64,000 nucleotides of DNA from Erinaceus europaeus (GCF_950295315.1 NC_080170.1:97897971-97961970); one strand, 5' to 3'; shown: positions 11,579 to 24,409, numbered from the stretch's first letter. Numbers and translations are program-made. The notes: generated from the sequence alone by a model not told the origin.

Positions 11579-11758
11579 CTATAATCAAGACCCTTTTTAA
11601 ATACATTTTTTTAAAAATCTGTGGGTCATATGGGAAAGCATATATTTTGAATTTTTTCATTTGTTATTAATAGTATCTTACAAGACTTAAAAGTTCCATA
11701 TCTCCACAGAATATAACGTTCTCCAAAATATAACATCCTCACAAGTCTTAGTTTGCAT

Positions 11759-11976
11759 AGGGGCCCGTTGGTGGCACACCTGGTTGAGCGCATGTATTAA
11801 GATGCGCAAGGATGCAAGTTTGAGCCCCGGTTCCCACCTGCAGGGGGAAAGCTTTGCGAGTGGTGAAGCAGTGCTGCAGGTGTTTCTCTGTCTCTCTCCC
11901 TATCACCCCCTTCCCTCTTGATTTCTGGCTGCCTTTATCCAATAAATAAAGATTTAAAAAATTGAAAAAAAAAAAG
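11759..11976 (+). mobile_element. SINE, type 4, plus strand
   Basis: A tRNA-like head carries an A-box-like TGGCACACCTGGTTGAGCGC and a B-box-like GTTTGAGCCCC. Next come CACCTGCAGGGGGAAAGCTT, GGTGAAGCAGTGCTGCAGGT, a CT-rich stretch, and AATAAATAAAG plus an A-rich tail. TAGTTTGC occurs immediately before and after it, a short plausible TSD. It shares the CACCTGCAGG core with type 1 but has a different head and tail. Confidence 0.85.
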
Positions 11977-12034
11977 AAATAGTTTGCTTGCTTCTGCTCT
12001 TTGTTCTTGAAAATTTTTATTTTAGTTAATTAAT

Positions 12035-12350
12035 TGATTGCCTTCAGGGTTATTGCTGGGGCTTGGTGCCTGTATGAATCCACTGCTCCCAGAGGGCATT
12101 TTTCCCTGTTTTGTTGCCCTTGTTGTTGCTATTGTTGTCATTTCTATTGTTTTGGATAGGAAGGAGGGAAATAGAGAGAGGAGGGAAAGACAGAGGGGGG
12201 AAAGAAAGATAGGCACCTGCAGGCCTACTTCACAGCCTGCGAAGAGACTCCCCTGCAGGTGAGGAGCTGGGGCTAGAATGGGGATTCTTACGCCAGTCCT
12301 TGCGCTTCACGCCATGTTTGCTTGACCCACTGTGCTATCACCCGCCCCCC
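12035..12350 (-). mobile_element. tRNA-headed SINE, type 1
   Basis: The full set of type-1 blocks is present, from GGGTTATTGCTGGGGCTTGG through GGCACCTGCAGGCCTACTTC to a head at CCCACTGTGCTATCACCCG. Both termini are recognisable, and the sequence is non-coding. Confidence 0.88.
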
Positions 12351-13804
12351 CTATAATCAATGACTTGTTATGATTAAATTTATTGAAACTGATTTTCCCA
12401 AGAGATCTGAGAATGAGTTAAGGAATCATATTTACAACTGAGTTCCCTGTAATAAACTTCCACCAAGACTTTCCGGAGAGCTTTTGTTTCTTCTATTTTT
12501 CATCCAATAAAACTGTAGCAGGTAGTAATGTTCTTGCTGAATTAAACTTTTCTTTGTTCTTTCCAATTTATCTGGCTCAAAAATTAGAAATTACCTAAAA
12601 GGTTTCTGAGAACTATCTTCTAGACATTTCTGTCATTTGTTTTAGATATTTTTCCTTTAAAACAAATTTATCTGACTTGTGCATTCTGTACCAGCATTTT
12701 TGGACAGAAGAGACCTGCAATATTGCTACAAAACCCTCAAATCACAGCTCATGACATGCATATGCATAAATTACATGAAAAGAAACTACACGGCAAGATC
12801 TCACTTCTCAAAAATTAGTCCAAGAAGAAAAAGGAAAAGTCTTAAAAGTTATATCTCAAGGAGGAGAGATATATGAAAATCTGAGTATATAATAATTTCC
12901 TACTGAGAATGACAGTCAATACTCTGTGGTGAAGAAAAAAACTGGGATTCACCAGGGAAGTCAGACCAAAAAGGCAGCTACAGAATTTCATTTCTCACAT
13001 TTTCTTCTGCATTTTTCAGCACAGCTCTAGCAAAGAAGTATGAAAACAATGCCTGAAAGGACAAGTGGAAAAAGGAGGAAATTACCTTTTTGGTAATTAC
13101 CTAGAACTCAAGAAAAAAGAAATTTAAAAAAAATACTAGCTAAGTATCTTATCCATTTCTCTCTTTCCCTTTTATTCATCTTAAATTTAGATAAAGGAAA
13201 ACCATCTCTTGCTACTGAGTTACTATTAAATTTCTATATGTAGAGAGAGAAACATCAGAATTCTAATTTAGAAGTCTTTACCTTGCTTGCTTTTTTGGGA
13301 AGGTCTTGATCATTTTTGTCTACTACCATCCTAGGAGAGAAGCCTATAAACTCTTTGATAGTTCTTCTGGCTGTATTTTTGCCAAATTATGAGAGTGAAA
13401 GGAGGCCATCCTGTGGCCCTTTCTGTTCTCCAAAACAAGCTAATCAAACAAACATGAGGCAGATTGATACAAAAAAGAAAAACATATTAATTACATATAT
13501 GAAAAAATCACATGTATGTCTCCTGTACATGGAAGAGACCCAGACATTGAGAGACTTACAATATAACCCTAAACAACATCTTTATTTTCATTTAAATGGT
13601 ATGAGAGAATGAATACAATGATAGAATATGTGTGATATCATTGAATAGCTTTCCAGGCCCAGTTATCAATTATTTTCTTTATTTATTTTTATAAGATGAG
13701 TATTTCCATTTTCCTTTTGTGAATCTGAACTGTTAAAGAAATTTTTATTTTTCTCTTGGAAGAGGTAAGATAATATATTTTTTAATGAAAATGTGTGAAA
13801 GTCA
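12351..13804. other. Unique AT-rich DNA, no gene seen
   Basis: No repeat family recognised. Open frames at 12679-12876 and 13316-13612 are short, lack splice context and show no known motif, so they are not called as genes. Confidence 0.5.
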
Positions 13805-15894
13805 TCATAGCACCAACTTTGTTTATTTTTATTTATTTTTTATTTAAGAAAGGATAAATTAACAAACCCATAGGGTAGAAGGGGTACAACTCCACACAAT
13901 TTCCACCATCCAATCTCCATATCCCATCCCTTCCCCAATAGCTTTCCCATTCTCTGTTCCTCTGGGAACATGGACCCAGGGTCATTGTGGGTTGCAGAAG
14001 GTAGAAGGTCTGGCTTCTGTAATTGCTTCCCCGCTGAACATGGGCGTTGACTGGTTGGTCCATACTCCCAGTCTGCCTCTCTCTTTCCCTAATAGGGTGG
14101 GTCTTTGGGGAAGCAGAGCTCCAGGACACATTGGTGGGGTCTTCAGTTCCGGGAAGTCTGGCCAGCATCCTGATGATATCTGGAACCTGGTGGCTGAAAA
14201 GAGAGTTAACATACAAAGCCAAATTGTTGAGCAATCATGGACCCAAAGGTTGGAATAGTGGAGAGGAAGTGTTGGGGGGGGTACTCACTGGAAACTTTAG
14301 TGTGCTTCTGCTTTCAGGTATATATTCTGCACTTGTTTATGGATACATGTGAACATATGCTCTCTCTCACAAAACCTGGTGTGTATCTAAGTTTTGGGAC
14401 TTTGTTAGAAAGTGATCCACCTGGGAAGGAATTAGAGAATGCTATGAAAGGAAAGGTCTCACCCAAGTAATGAAGCTGAAGAGTTGTCATTCCACACGTG
14501 AAGTCTCTGGACACAGTCTGAGCTGAAGCATGTTGAGGTGGCAATCGTTGCATTGATTAGGTTTGTGCAATATTATTTGATATGGATTGGGAGAGGCATG
14601 CTGGAAAGTGGGCCGTATCCTAAGGTTCCAGGACTAGGAGAAATATAGCCTCTATAGTGGAGATGTGAGGTTCCTGCTGTCTTAGTTCAAAAAGAAAATG
14701 GATAGTTAATGTTACCATCACATTATTTGGTAATTGGGTTAACTTTGAAAAGTCCTTTTGTTAGGGTTTGCTGTATAGTACCCAGTATGTTGTAAATAGC
14801 TGTGCCACTGGTTGCCTCTGATCTACTTGGTCTAGGCTTTTGAGAGAGTCCACATATCAAACACACATCCTATATATTAAGAAGACGTAGTTTGTGTTTT
14901 AAAAACTTTGAGACATACAATTAATTTCCCCCTCTCATATTAATTAACTAGTGATTTATATGACTACATTTTACTAGGAGTGTACATAAATGCCATTCCC
15001 ACCACCAATAGACTGTGTCCCATCTCACCCACCCATCCCCAACCCCCACTGGCCCAGGAAGCTGCATGTCTACTCCTCACCACAGGGTTTTACTTTGTTG
15101 CCCTACTTTCAATTTAGTCAGATCCTGCTTTTAGTTTCCCTTTCAGATTTTCTTTATCAACTTCTGTTGATGAGTGAGATCATTCCATACTCATCTTTAT
15201 CTTTCTGACTTAGCTCACTTAACATAATTCCTTCTAGCTCTGTCCAAGATGGGTCAGAGAAGGTGGGTTCATTGTTCTTGATAGCTGCATAGTATTCCAT
15301 TGTGTATATATACCACAGCTTTCTCAGCCACTCATCTGTTGTTGGGCACCTGGGTTGCTTCCAGGTTTTAGCTATTATGAATTGTGCTGCTATGAACACA
15401 GGAGTACACACCTCTTTTTGGTTGGGTGTTCTGGAGTCCTTGGGGTATATACCCAGGAGAGGAATTACTGCATCATATGGAAGGTCCATGTCTAGCCTTG
15501 TGAGAGTTTTCCAGACTGCTCTCCACAGAGGCTGGGCCAATTTACATTCCCACCAGCAATGCAGAAGGGTTCCTCTGTCCCCACAGCCTCTCCAGCATTT
15601 GTTGCTGCTGTCCTTTTTGATGTATGCCATTCTTACAGGAGTGAAGTGGTATCTCAATGTTGTCTTTATTTGCATTTCTCTGAAAATCAGTGACCTTGGG
15701 CAGTTTTTAATATGTTTGTTAACCTTTTGGATCACCTCTGAGGTGAATGTTTTGTTCATATCCTCTGCCCATTTTTCGATGGAGTCATTTGCTTTTTTGG
15801 TGCTAGGTTTGCTGAGCTCTTTATATATTTGGTGATTAGTTTCTTGTCTAATGTATGGCATGTGAAGATTTTCTCCCATTCTGTGAGGGGTCTC

Positions 15895-16020
15895 ATCTTC
15901 TTCTTCTAGCGTTTGCCCTTCTTCCGTAGCCAGTCAACAGCATCAGGTTGAGCCTGATGTAAAGTTTTGAGACCTCCTTTGAATCTGGAGAGGTGGCACT
16001 CGTTGACTATGTGGGTCATA
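15895..16020 (-). mobile_element. RTE-like LINE 3' end nested in L1
   Basis: The 126 bp are absent from the matching place in the other L1 copies (8040-8060, 26395-26415). The flanks share only GAGAC (15890-15894 and 16021-16025). On the minus strand one frame is open to a TAG stop. It reads ETMTHIVNECHLSRFKGGL, then KTLHQAQPDAVDWLRKKGKR; the first codon uses the flanking GAGAC. The T-x-H-I-x3-C pattern close to a stop resembles the C-terminus of RTE-type non-LTR reverse transcriptases, not L1. A (GAA)n tail follows the stop immediately, as in elements with very short 3' UTRs. The clade assignment is inference. Confidence 0.72.
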
Positions 16021-18010
16021 GTCTCTTTGTTTGTGTGATAGTTTCTTTGGCTGTGCAGAAGCTTTTTAATTTGATGTAGTCCCATTGGTTTGTTTCTGCT
16101 TTAGTCTTTCTTGCAATTGGGTTTATTTCATCAAAGATCTCCTTGAGGTGTAGGTGGGAAAGTGTTTTCCCAATGTTTTCCTCTAAGCACTTGATTGTTT
16201 CTGGTCTAACATCAAGTTCTTTGATCCATTTGGAGTTGATTTTTGTTTCTGGTGAGATAAAGTGATTCAATTTCATTCTTCTGCATGTTTCAACCCAGTT
16301 TTCCCAGAACCATGTAATGAAGAGAGCCTCCTTTTTCCATGTAATGCTTTGGGCCCCTTATCAAAGATTAGATGTCCATAGGTATGGGGATTTATTTCTG
16401 GGATTTCAATTCTGTTCCACTGGCCTGTGTGCCTATTTTTGTTCCAGTACCATGCTGTTTTGATGATGATGGCTTTATAATATAGGTTAAGGTCTGGGAG
16501 TGTGATGCCTCCATTTCTGTTTCTTTTCCTTAAGATGGTTTTGGCAATTCTAGGTGTTTTCATGTTCCAGATAAATGATTGTAGTGTTTGTTCTATTCTC
16601 CTCAAGAAGCTTGGTGGAACTTTTATGGGTATTGCATTAAATTTGTATATGGCTCTGGGGAGAATATTCATTTTGATGACATTTATTCTACCAATCCATG
16701 AGCATGGGATGTCTTTCCATTTCTTGGTATCAGTTTCTACTTCCTTGAATAGCAACTCATAGTTTTCAGCATACAACTCTTTCACTTCTTTGGTCAACTT
16801 TATTCCTAGGTATTTGATTGATTTTGCTGAAACAGAAAATGGGAGTGATTTCTGGATGTCTTATTCTTCAGATTTAGTGTTTGCATAAAGAAATGTTACT
16901 GATTTTTGTACATTGATTTTGTAGCCTGATACCTTGCTATATTGCCTAATAATTTCCAGTAGTTTTCTGCTGGATTCTTTAGGTTTTTCTATGTATACTA
17001 TCATATCATCTGCAAATAGTGAGAGCTTGACTTCTTCCCTTCCAATCTGTATCCCTTTGATTTCTTTCTCTTGCCTGATTGCTATGGCAAGAACTTCCAA
17101 TAATATGTTGAAAAGTAATGGTGACAGTGGACAGCCCTGTCTAATTCCCGATCTGAGGGGGAATGCTTTCAGCTTCTGTCCATTGAGTATGATGTTGGCT
17201 GTAGGTTTGCTATATATAGATTCCATTATCTTGAGGAATTTCTCATCTATTCCCATTTTTGGTATAGTTTTGAGCATGAATGGGTGTTGGATTTTGTCAA
17301 TGGCTTTCTTTGCATCTATTGAGAAAATCATGTGGTTTTTGGCTTTGCCTTTATTGATGTGGTGAATGACATTGATTGACTTACGATGTTGAACCAGCCT
17401 TGCATTCTTGGGATGAATCCCACTTGGTCGTGATGAACAATCTTTTTGATGTGCTGTTGTATCCGGTTGGCCAAGATCTTGTTTAATATTTTGAAATCTA
17501 TGTTCATCAGAGATATTGGTCTGTAGTTTTTCTTTTTTGTTGTTTCCCTATCTGCTTTTGGTATCAGGGTGATGTTGGCTTCATAGAAGGTGGAAAGGAG
17601 TGTTCCTGTTTCTTTGATCTTATGGAAGAGCTTTAGAAGTATGGGTACTAACTGTTTCTGAAAGTGTTGTAGAATTCGTTTGTGAAGCCATTTGGTCCAG
17701 GACTTTTGTTGTTGGGGAGATTCTTAATAATGGTTTCGATTTCTTTGTCTGTGATTGGTGCATTTAGGTTTTGTAGTTCTTCTTGGTTCAGTTTTGGAAG
17801 GGCATATGCTTCTAGGAATTCTTCCATTTCTTCCAGATTTTCTAGCTTGGGGTGTATAGTTCTTTATAGAAGCTTTGCATGATTCTCTGGAATTCTGTGG
17901 TGTCAGTTGTGATATCTCCTCTATCGGTTACAATTCTATGAATTTGAGTCTTCTCCCTTTTTTGTTTAGTGAGTCTGTCTAGGGGTTTGGCAATTTTGTT
18001 TAGTCTTTTT

Positions 18011-18289
18011 AAAAATTTATTTAATTTATTTATTCCCTTTTGTTGCCCTTGTTGTTTTATTGTTGTATTTATTATTGTTGTTGTTGTTGTTGGATAGGAC
18101 AGAGAGAAATGGAGAGAGGAGTGGAAGACAGAGAGGAGGAGAGAAAAATAGACACCTGCAGACCTGCTTCACTGCCTGTGAAGCGACTCCCCCACAGGTG
18201 GGGAGCTGGGGTTCGAACCGGGATCCTTATGCCGATCCTTGTGCTTTGCGCCACCTGCATTGAACCCGCTGCGCTACAGCCCGACTCCC
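18011..18289 (-). mobile_element. SINE type 1 nested in L1
   Basis: The copy is well preserved: TTGTTGTTGTTGGATAGGAC, CACCTGCAGACCTGCTTCAC, GGGTTCGAACCGGGATCC and a head ending GCGCTACAGCCCGACTCCC. TGTTTAGTCTTTTT before it and TGTTTAATCTTTT after it form the TSD made from L1 sequence. It uses the short-tail form that lacks the CTCCTGGAGGCC block. It is younger than the host L1. Confidence 0.93.
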
Positions 18290-19254
18290 TGTTTAATCTT
18301 TTAAAGAACCAACACTTGGCTTCAGTGATCTTCTGTATGGTTCTCTTATTTTTCTATGTGTTTATTTCTGCTTTAATTTTAGTGATTTCTGTCCTTCTGG
18401 TTGCTTTAGGGTTCCTTTGTTCCTCTTCCTCTCAGTCCTTGAGGCGTGCAGTAACGTTTTTATTTGAGCTTTTTCTTGTTGTTTAATATGTGTTTGTATG
18501 GCTATGAGTGTCCCTCTCAATACTGCTTTAGCAGTGTCCCAAAAATTTTGATAGGTTGTGTCTTCATTTTCATTTGTTTCTAGGAACATCTGAATTTCTT
18601 GCTTGAGTGACTCTCTCACCCAGTGGTTGTTAAGGAATATGTTGTTTAGTTCCCAAATTCTGTGACTTTTAATAATTATCTGTTGTTAAATGTTAGTTTT
18701 ACTCCACTGTGGTCTGAGAAGATACTTGGCATGATTCAGTGCTCTTGAATTTATTGATGCTGTCTTTGTGGCCTAACATGTGGTCTATCCTTGAGTATGT
18801 GTTATGTGGATTTGAAAATAGGTGTATTCCAGGTTTTTGGGGTGAAGGACTCTGAAAATGTCCAAGAGGTCTAGTCTGTCAATCTCTTCATTTAATTCTC
18901 TTGTATCTTTGTTGATTCTCTGCTTTGTTGATCTGTCTAAGTGTGAGAGTGGGGTACTGAAATCTCCCACTATTATTGTATTACTATTGATGTATTTCAT
19001 AGCACCAACTTTGAAGTCAGCCTTCTATAGCTTTTATGGCAAGCTCTATCTCTTATTGGCTGTTTTATTGTTTGCAAATTATCTATGCTCCTTGACTCTA
19101 CTTCTCAGTGTAAATGTACAATAACATAACTATTTCAGGACATTACTCTATGCACTAAAAGGATAATATTTATAAGGTCTTGACCAATCCTAAATACTAA
19201 AAATTAGACTTACTTATTTATCTCTATCATTATAGCTTTGACATTTTATTAATG

Positions 19255-19592
19255 TTTTAATAAGGATTAATAGGGGTATTTATAACAGGGATATAATTCT
19301 AAATAGTTCCCACCAGAGGTCCGTGTCCCATCTATTCCATTGGAAACTTTCCTATTCTTTATCCCTCTGGGATTATGGAACAAAATTCTTTATGGGGTGC
19401 CAAATATGGAAAGCCTAGCTTTTGTAATTACTTATCCACTGGATATGGACATTGACAGGTTGATCAATAACCCCAGACTATATCTATCTTTCCCTAGTAG
19501 GATAGGGCTCAGAAGAGGTGAGACTTCAGAACACATTGATGAAGTCATCATCCCAGGGAAGTCAGGATTGCATCAGAGTTTTTAATGAGACT
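19255..19592 (-). mobile_element. Old L1 3'-end fragment
   Basis: The minus-strand fragment matches the L1 terminal region: CATCTATTCCATTGGAAACT, TTTATCCCTCTGGGATTATG, CTTTATGGGGTGC and GTCATCATCCCAGGGAAG. It belongs with the variants at 39655, 42570 and 62215 rather than with the young 13822 copy. Confidence 0.75.
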
Positions 19593-20039
19593 TAGTCGAA
19601 TATACCAATTAGTAGTAACTTTACAAAAAAAAAGTATAAAGTTCAGAAGCACAAAACTGGAGAGAACTTCAAAGATTTTTTGGTTTAGTAATTCTTAAAT
19701 TTGTTGAAATCAGATCCTTTTCAATTCTGATGAAAGGGAACGGACTCTCTTTCTCCCCAAAAGCTACATATGCATTCAGCACTCAATTTTAGGGGATCCT
19801 TTCATTACCTTAAATTCATCATAGGAACATATGAACTTGGGTTTAAAGAATCTCTCAAACCTTCTTCTATAGTTCCCTTTTCACAAAACAGTGGTGGAAC
19901 TGTTAAATATCCAGTTCTCAATATTCAAAGTCACTGTTCTTTTATCTGAAAATGGATTTTAAAAATTCACTTGTCTCTTTGTCACAGATATGCTTCAGAA
20001 TCCTAGCAATAAATGAAAACAGTATATTTTGACACACAA
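19593..20039. other. Unique DNA, no gene seen
   Basis: No recognisable family or exon. Confidence 0.5.
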
Positions 20040-20270
20040 TGTTTTTTTTGTTTGTTTTGTTTTTTACAAAATGCAGCCCTCAAGCATTGTGTGAGTTCAC
20101 TGCTTCTGCCTGCTTTATCGCTTAGACAGAGAGAGAGAGGGAGAGGTAACACAACACTAGAGTTTTCTCCTTACCATTAATGCTTCCCATGTTCTGCTGA
20201 GGTTCTAACCTGGGCTGTGCTCACATCTATGCATCTACTTTACCTGGTGTGGTGTCTCTTCAGTCTATGA
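20040..20270 (-). mobile_element. Degenerate SINE remnant
   Basis: A T-rich left edge is followed by a purine-rich GACAGAGAGAGAGAGGGAGA. A GAGGTTCTAACCTGG block and a head-like CATCTACTTTACCTGGTG then give the general SINE order, but divergence is high. Confidence 0.45.
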
Positions 20271-22384
20271 TATAATATTTTAATTTAAAGGTAACCACTA
20301 CACTAACATTCCTTTTGGATGCCCCTGATTTTGTGATACCCCTGAATGCTGTGAAGTTGAGACTTTAATATGTTGCAGTTTACAGCAGTATTTCAGGTCT
20401 GAAAAATAAAAAAGTGGTTCAGGTTTGATAAAGAAACAGATAAATGAGATTTTTAATATGCCTCGATGGGTTTTCACATTGAATCCTATTTTGTTTCTTC
20501 TTTACAGCTATTAATTCCATTTATCTTTCCACATTTATTGCTTATTTTCCTTTTCTTATTTTCACAGTACACTTTGGGCCTCATATACACATAATTTTCT
20601 AAAATAGTCTTAGTATCTAGTTTCTACCTGGTCACGTACATTTGCATTTGAGTGTCTAGCATTTATCCTAGATTCTCGTCTCTTTTTTAGCTATGCCTAC
20701 CTCCTCTATTACACAACAAGCTTCTAGTAGCAGGGAATACTCATACTTTCAAAGAGACCATGAAAATGAAGCTAAAGGAGGATTAAAAAATATAGAGAGA
20801 GACTCCTGTCACATCAGCTAGGTTTATAACCTGTTTTTCATTTTGTTTTCTTTCTGGTTTCCAGGTGACACATAGCTTCTTTCTCATTCCTGAGCACACA
20901 TTCCAGAGTTTATGTTCACACAGAGATGCATGTAGAAATTATATATCCAAAGTAACTTCCAAAGAGTAATCCCAAAGAGGACTGTCAATTTTTTCTTTAT
21001 GGATATTTTGGCTTCAAGTAATTCTTTATGTTCCTCCTGACTCTAGATCAAACTGATGTTGAAAGGTAGGAGATCTTGATTGTTTCCACATTGTTTGCAA
21101 TGATATTGCAAGGCAAAATCCAGTGGGAATTGAAACATCATCTGTCATGTTTAGCCAGGATGAAGGTATATGACATTTAAAGTGCAAGGGCAAGGAAAGA
21201 ACCTGCCAGTGTGGAAGTTTTAAATCTCCATTTCTGAACACTTACAGAGACGCCACACTAATCCCACAGTGCCAGTGCCCTGTCTGCTGCTAACATGCCA
21301 TCTGTTCCTGTTCAAATTGGATGTTAGCAAATATGAACCTCAAAGACCTTTTTGAAACTTAGCTTTATTTGAGGCCTGAATCATTAATTTCCACCCAGAG
21401 TCATCACATGTTGCCTTCTTCCCAGTTTAATAGGGCAGTAATTGACATGTGGCAGGTAAGAAATACCAAGTTGGAGGAAAGAAATGTGAAATGAAGTGTA
21501 CATTTTTTTGCAAGGTCAGAAAATTTCTAGAGTCCAGCTTTTTACTACTTAGCATGCTTATATACTTTCTCTATAGCCTTTAAAGTTGTGTATAGGAGAA
21601 CTCAATTTTTTAATTGTCTAACCTCAGTTATAAGGGAGAAGTGCTTTTCATATAAAAGTGCCATTAGTGGGAAGAGGCAGTAATGGAATCATTGTCCAGT
21701 ACTGGAAGTATTAATGGAAGTTCTCTTGTGTTGGCTTCATGAAAAAGAATAGAATCCTCTCTATGCTTAGGAGTTGATGGAATTGCAAGTGGAAATCATT
21801 ACTCTAAAAAATTCTCTGTACTTTGTCATTTCACTGTTTTAGATGTTCTCTTTTGGTGTGAATTGTTTTTGTTTTTCCAACCACAGCTATGGCTAGAAGA
21901 TAGGTCTAGGTAGAACATGTATCTTACCATATGCATGGACCGACATTTGAACTTTAGTACCACACAGAAGCATCACAGATAGTACCAGGGGAAGTTCCAC
22001 TGATGGTGAAGTGGTGCAGTTGGATATCTCACTATCTGGAACTAAAATAACAAGAAAGTTGGCCCAAGGGAAGTGGAAAAACTCATGCAGTGAGACCTCA
22101 GTGCTATTTAAAAAATATTTGGTGTCTTCTGTTATTCCCCCAAATGAAATCAATTTAAATACTCAATCATCTAAAGACAAGGAATGGGATAGGAGTCAGA
22201 ATTCTGAAGTTTAAAAAACAAAGCTTCTCTCTGAAAGTGAAACATGAGCCAATAAAGATCATCTGCCTTTTGGTTTGTTACACTTACACGACTCTTAAGT
22301 GAGAGTGTAATGAGGATGAGATGCACTTCACTGATCAATAGTTTTTGTATTTTAATTTGTGATAAATTAAAGCTTTATTTTTAT
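20271..22384. other. Unique AT-rich DNA, no gene seen
   Basis: About 2 kb without a recognisable repeat or exon. Short frames at 21026-21241 (minus) and 21893-22214 (both strands) lack any familiar motif. Confidence 0.5.
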
Positions 22385-22680
22385 TTATTATTTTAATAAG
22401 GTACAGGGAAACTAAGGACCTCTTCTCCAATCCTGCTACGCAGTCTTCATAGCCCAATTCTTTTTTCCATCTACAGAAAGAGAAAGAAAGGGAGAAGAGA
22501 AGAGAGAGGGATAAACAGATACAGAGTGAGAACAGAGAAGGAGAGGAACCAATTCACCACTGGAATACATAGATTTTTTTTTTTCCATTGTTGCTCTCCA
22601 CAGTGGTGCTATCATGTGGTTCAGGTTCTACATTCAGTGAAGTCTTTGTTCTACATACTGAGCTTCCCCAGATAAGTGGA
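22385..22680 (-). mobile_element. Degenerate SINE-like remnant
   Basis: A purine-rich tract (GAAAGAGAAAGAAAGGGAGA region) is followed by TCTCCACAGTGGTGCTATCA and GGTTCAGGTTCTACATTC. This recalls an old minus-strand SINE, but the boundaries are uncertain. Confidence 0.35.
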
Positions 22681-23640
22681 GAATGCTTTACTAATACTAT
22701 TATGGATTAAATTGCAAACAAATTTTTAAAATTCCCAAACTACTTGTGGAACTTTCTGCCATGTACATAATTCTTTCACTATTACAATTTTATCTACTTT
22801 TATTCTAAGCCCCTCTAGATATGTAAGCACCCACAGCCTTATCTACAGGGGAATTACTGACATTGCACATAACACATCTACAGGGGTATATGATACTTTA
22901 TAACCAAATACTTTAGAGAAAAAAAATATGTACCTTGAGCAACAGCACCACAAAGTAATTTCTCTATAGTTACATCTGAGTTGTTGGCATGAAAGGTATA
23001 TTTTTAACTTTTTTAGTTTTAGATTATTGTTTAAAACAAATTAATTATTTATGACAACTCCACCAACATTATTATATTTGAACATGCAATGTTCGAATGT
23101 TCTCTATTTTTTTCTTTTTTATTTATTTATAAAAAGGAAACATTGACAAAAACATAGGATAAGAGGGGTACAACTTCACACAATTCCCACCACCAGAACG
23201 CTGTATCCCATCCCCCTCCCCTGATAGCTTTCCTACTCTTTATCCCTCTGGGAGTATGGACCCAAGGTCATTGTGGGGGTGCAGAAGGTGGAAGGTTGGG
23301 CTTCTGTAATTGCTTCCCTGCTGAATATGGGCTTTGACAGGTCAATCCATACTCCCAGCCTGTCTTTCACTTTCCCTAGTGGGGAGGGGCTCTGGGGAAG
23401 TGGAGCTCCAGGACACATTGCTGGGGTTGTCTGTCCAGGGAAGTCTGGTCAGCATCATGCTAGCATCTGGAACCTGGTGGTTGAAAAGAGAGTTAGCATA
23501 CAAAGCCAAACAAATTGTTGATCAATCATGGACCTAAGGGCTGGAACAGTGGAGATGAAGAGTTGGGGCACCATTCATTTTGTAGCTAGTAGGCATATTT
23601 AGTTATAGTCCAAAGGGCCTGTGGCTATACTAGTGTTTAT

Positions 23641-23677
23641 TTTATTTAATTAATTAATTAATTAATTAATTAATTTT
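23641..23677. repeat. (TTAA)n microsatellite
   Basis: Eight or so TTAA units lie inside the L1 3' UTR and are absent from the other copies. This is a local expansion. Confidence 0.9.
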
Positions 23678-24075
23678 TTTGCCTGATCCTGAAATCTGAT
23701 ATACAGGTGGATACTAATTATTGTCTGGGGAGGTGATATCACGGCTGGCAGAAAAGACCAGAAAGCTGGATCAGGAAAGAGAGTAGCTCCCAAATATGGG
23801 AAAGGCATATAAATATTTTTTACTGTAAACCCCATCAATTTGATGTGATCTGGGGCCCATATTCAGCTTAGAAGCCTATGTGACCTCTGCATCCCTCAAG
23901 ATCTGAGCTCACATTCTGTGGTCATAAGTTGGAACGTTCCAAGCTACCACAGTATCGGGTCCCATCTTCCTCAGGTGTAGCATAGAGTATATTGTCCAGC
24001 CTCCCTTCAGAGGATGGAACATTCTCTACCATTGTTGATCCAAGTTGAGGACAAGGTCCTATGGGCGCACCCACA

Positions 24076-24409
24076 TGTTGTTTTCGCTGGGCTATGTCGT
24101 TTTCAATGGGCTGGCTTCATGGGCAGGTAACAGATGACCCGGGACTCATGGCAGGGTTGTACGCAATATCTCTTTATTCATGCATGACACAGCACAATCT
24201 ATACCAAACTAGGCTAAACTAAAGCTACAAACAATCTTGTCCTTATAAATATACTAGCCCAGTAGGGTGGGAACAGGATGCGACGCAGAGAGGGTGGAGA
24301 GAAAAGTGACTGGTGAAAATCAGGGTATGACAAGGAGAAGGGGCGGAGCAGGTGAGAATTCTACCACTAAACCACCAATGCCCTGGAGGGAAGGTGGTGC
24401 TTGTTAACA
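24076..24409 (-). mobile_element. Solo LTR-like element
   Basis: The block runs TGTTAACA...AACAACA on the minus strand, so it begins TG and ends CA with short inverted ends. On that strand it has a TATA-like TATTTATAAGG (around 24245), an AATAAA signal about 70 bases downstream (24173-24178), and a GC-richer end. This is the order expected of U3-R-U5. No internal retroviral sequence is attached and no clean 4-6 bp TSD is seen. It is inferred to be a solo LTR; recombination may have removed the TSD. Confidence 0.55.

Larger units (their letters stand above)
13822..18996 (-). mobile_element. Long 5'-truncated L1, minus strand
   Basis: The insertion is about 5.2 kb and bounded by a perfect 17-bp TSD, TCATAGCACCAACTTTG, at 13805-13821 and 18997-19013. 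Reading right to left it carries part of the ORF2 endonuclease, the reverse transcriptase, the C-terminal domain, a 1.3-kb 3' UTR and an A-rich tail (seen as TTTATTTTTATTT on the plus strand). Two younger insertions sit inside it: a SINE at 18011-18289 and an RTE-like fragment at 15895-16020. ORF1 and the 5' UTR are absent. Confidence 0.97.
15157..18996 (-). pseudogene. L1 ORF2 (endonuclease-reverse transcriptase), broken
   Basis: In the family this protein nicks the target and reverse-transcribes the L1 RNA. Visible here are an endonuclease segment containing VGDFSTPLSHLDRST (about 18785-19000) and the reverse transcriptase core. The core has [15 protein letters not shown] and the catalytic FADDM (16861-17331). 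The C-terminal cysteine segment CWRGCGDRGTLLHCWWEC lies near 15540-15600. Frameshifts separate these pieces. The 126-bp insertion at 15895 and the SINE at 18011 also disrupt the frame, and the N-terminus is truncated. It is non-functional. Confidence 0.95.
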
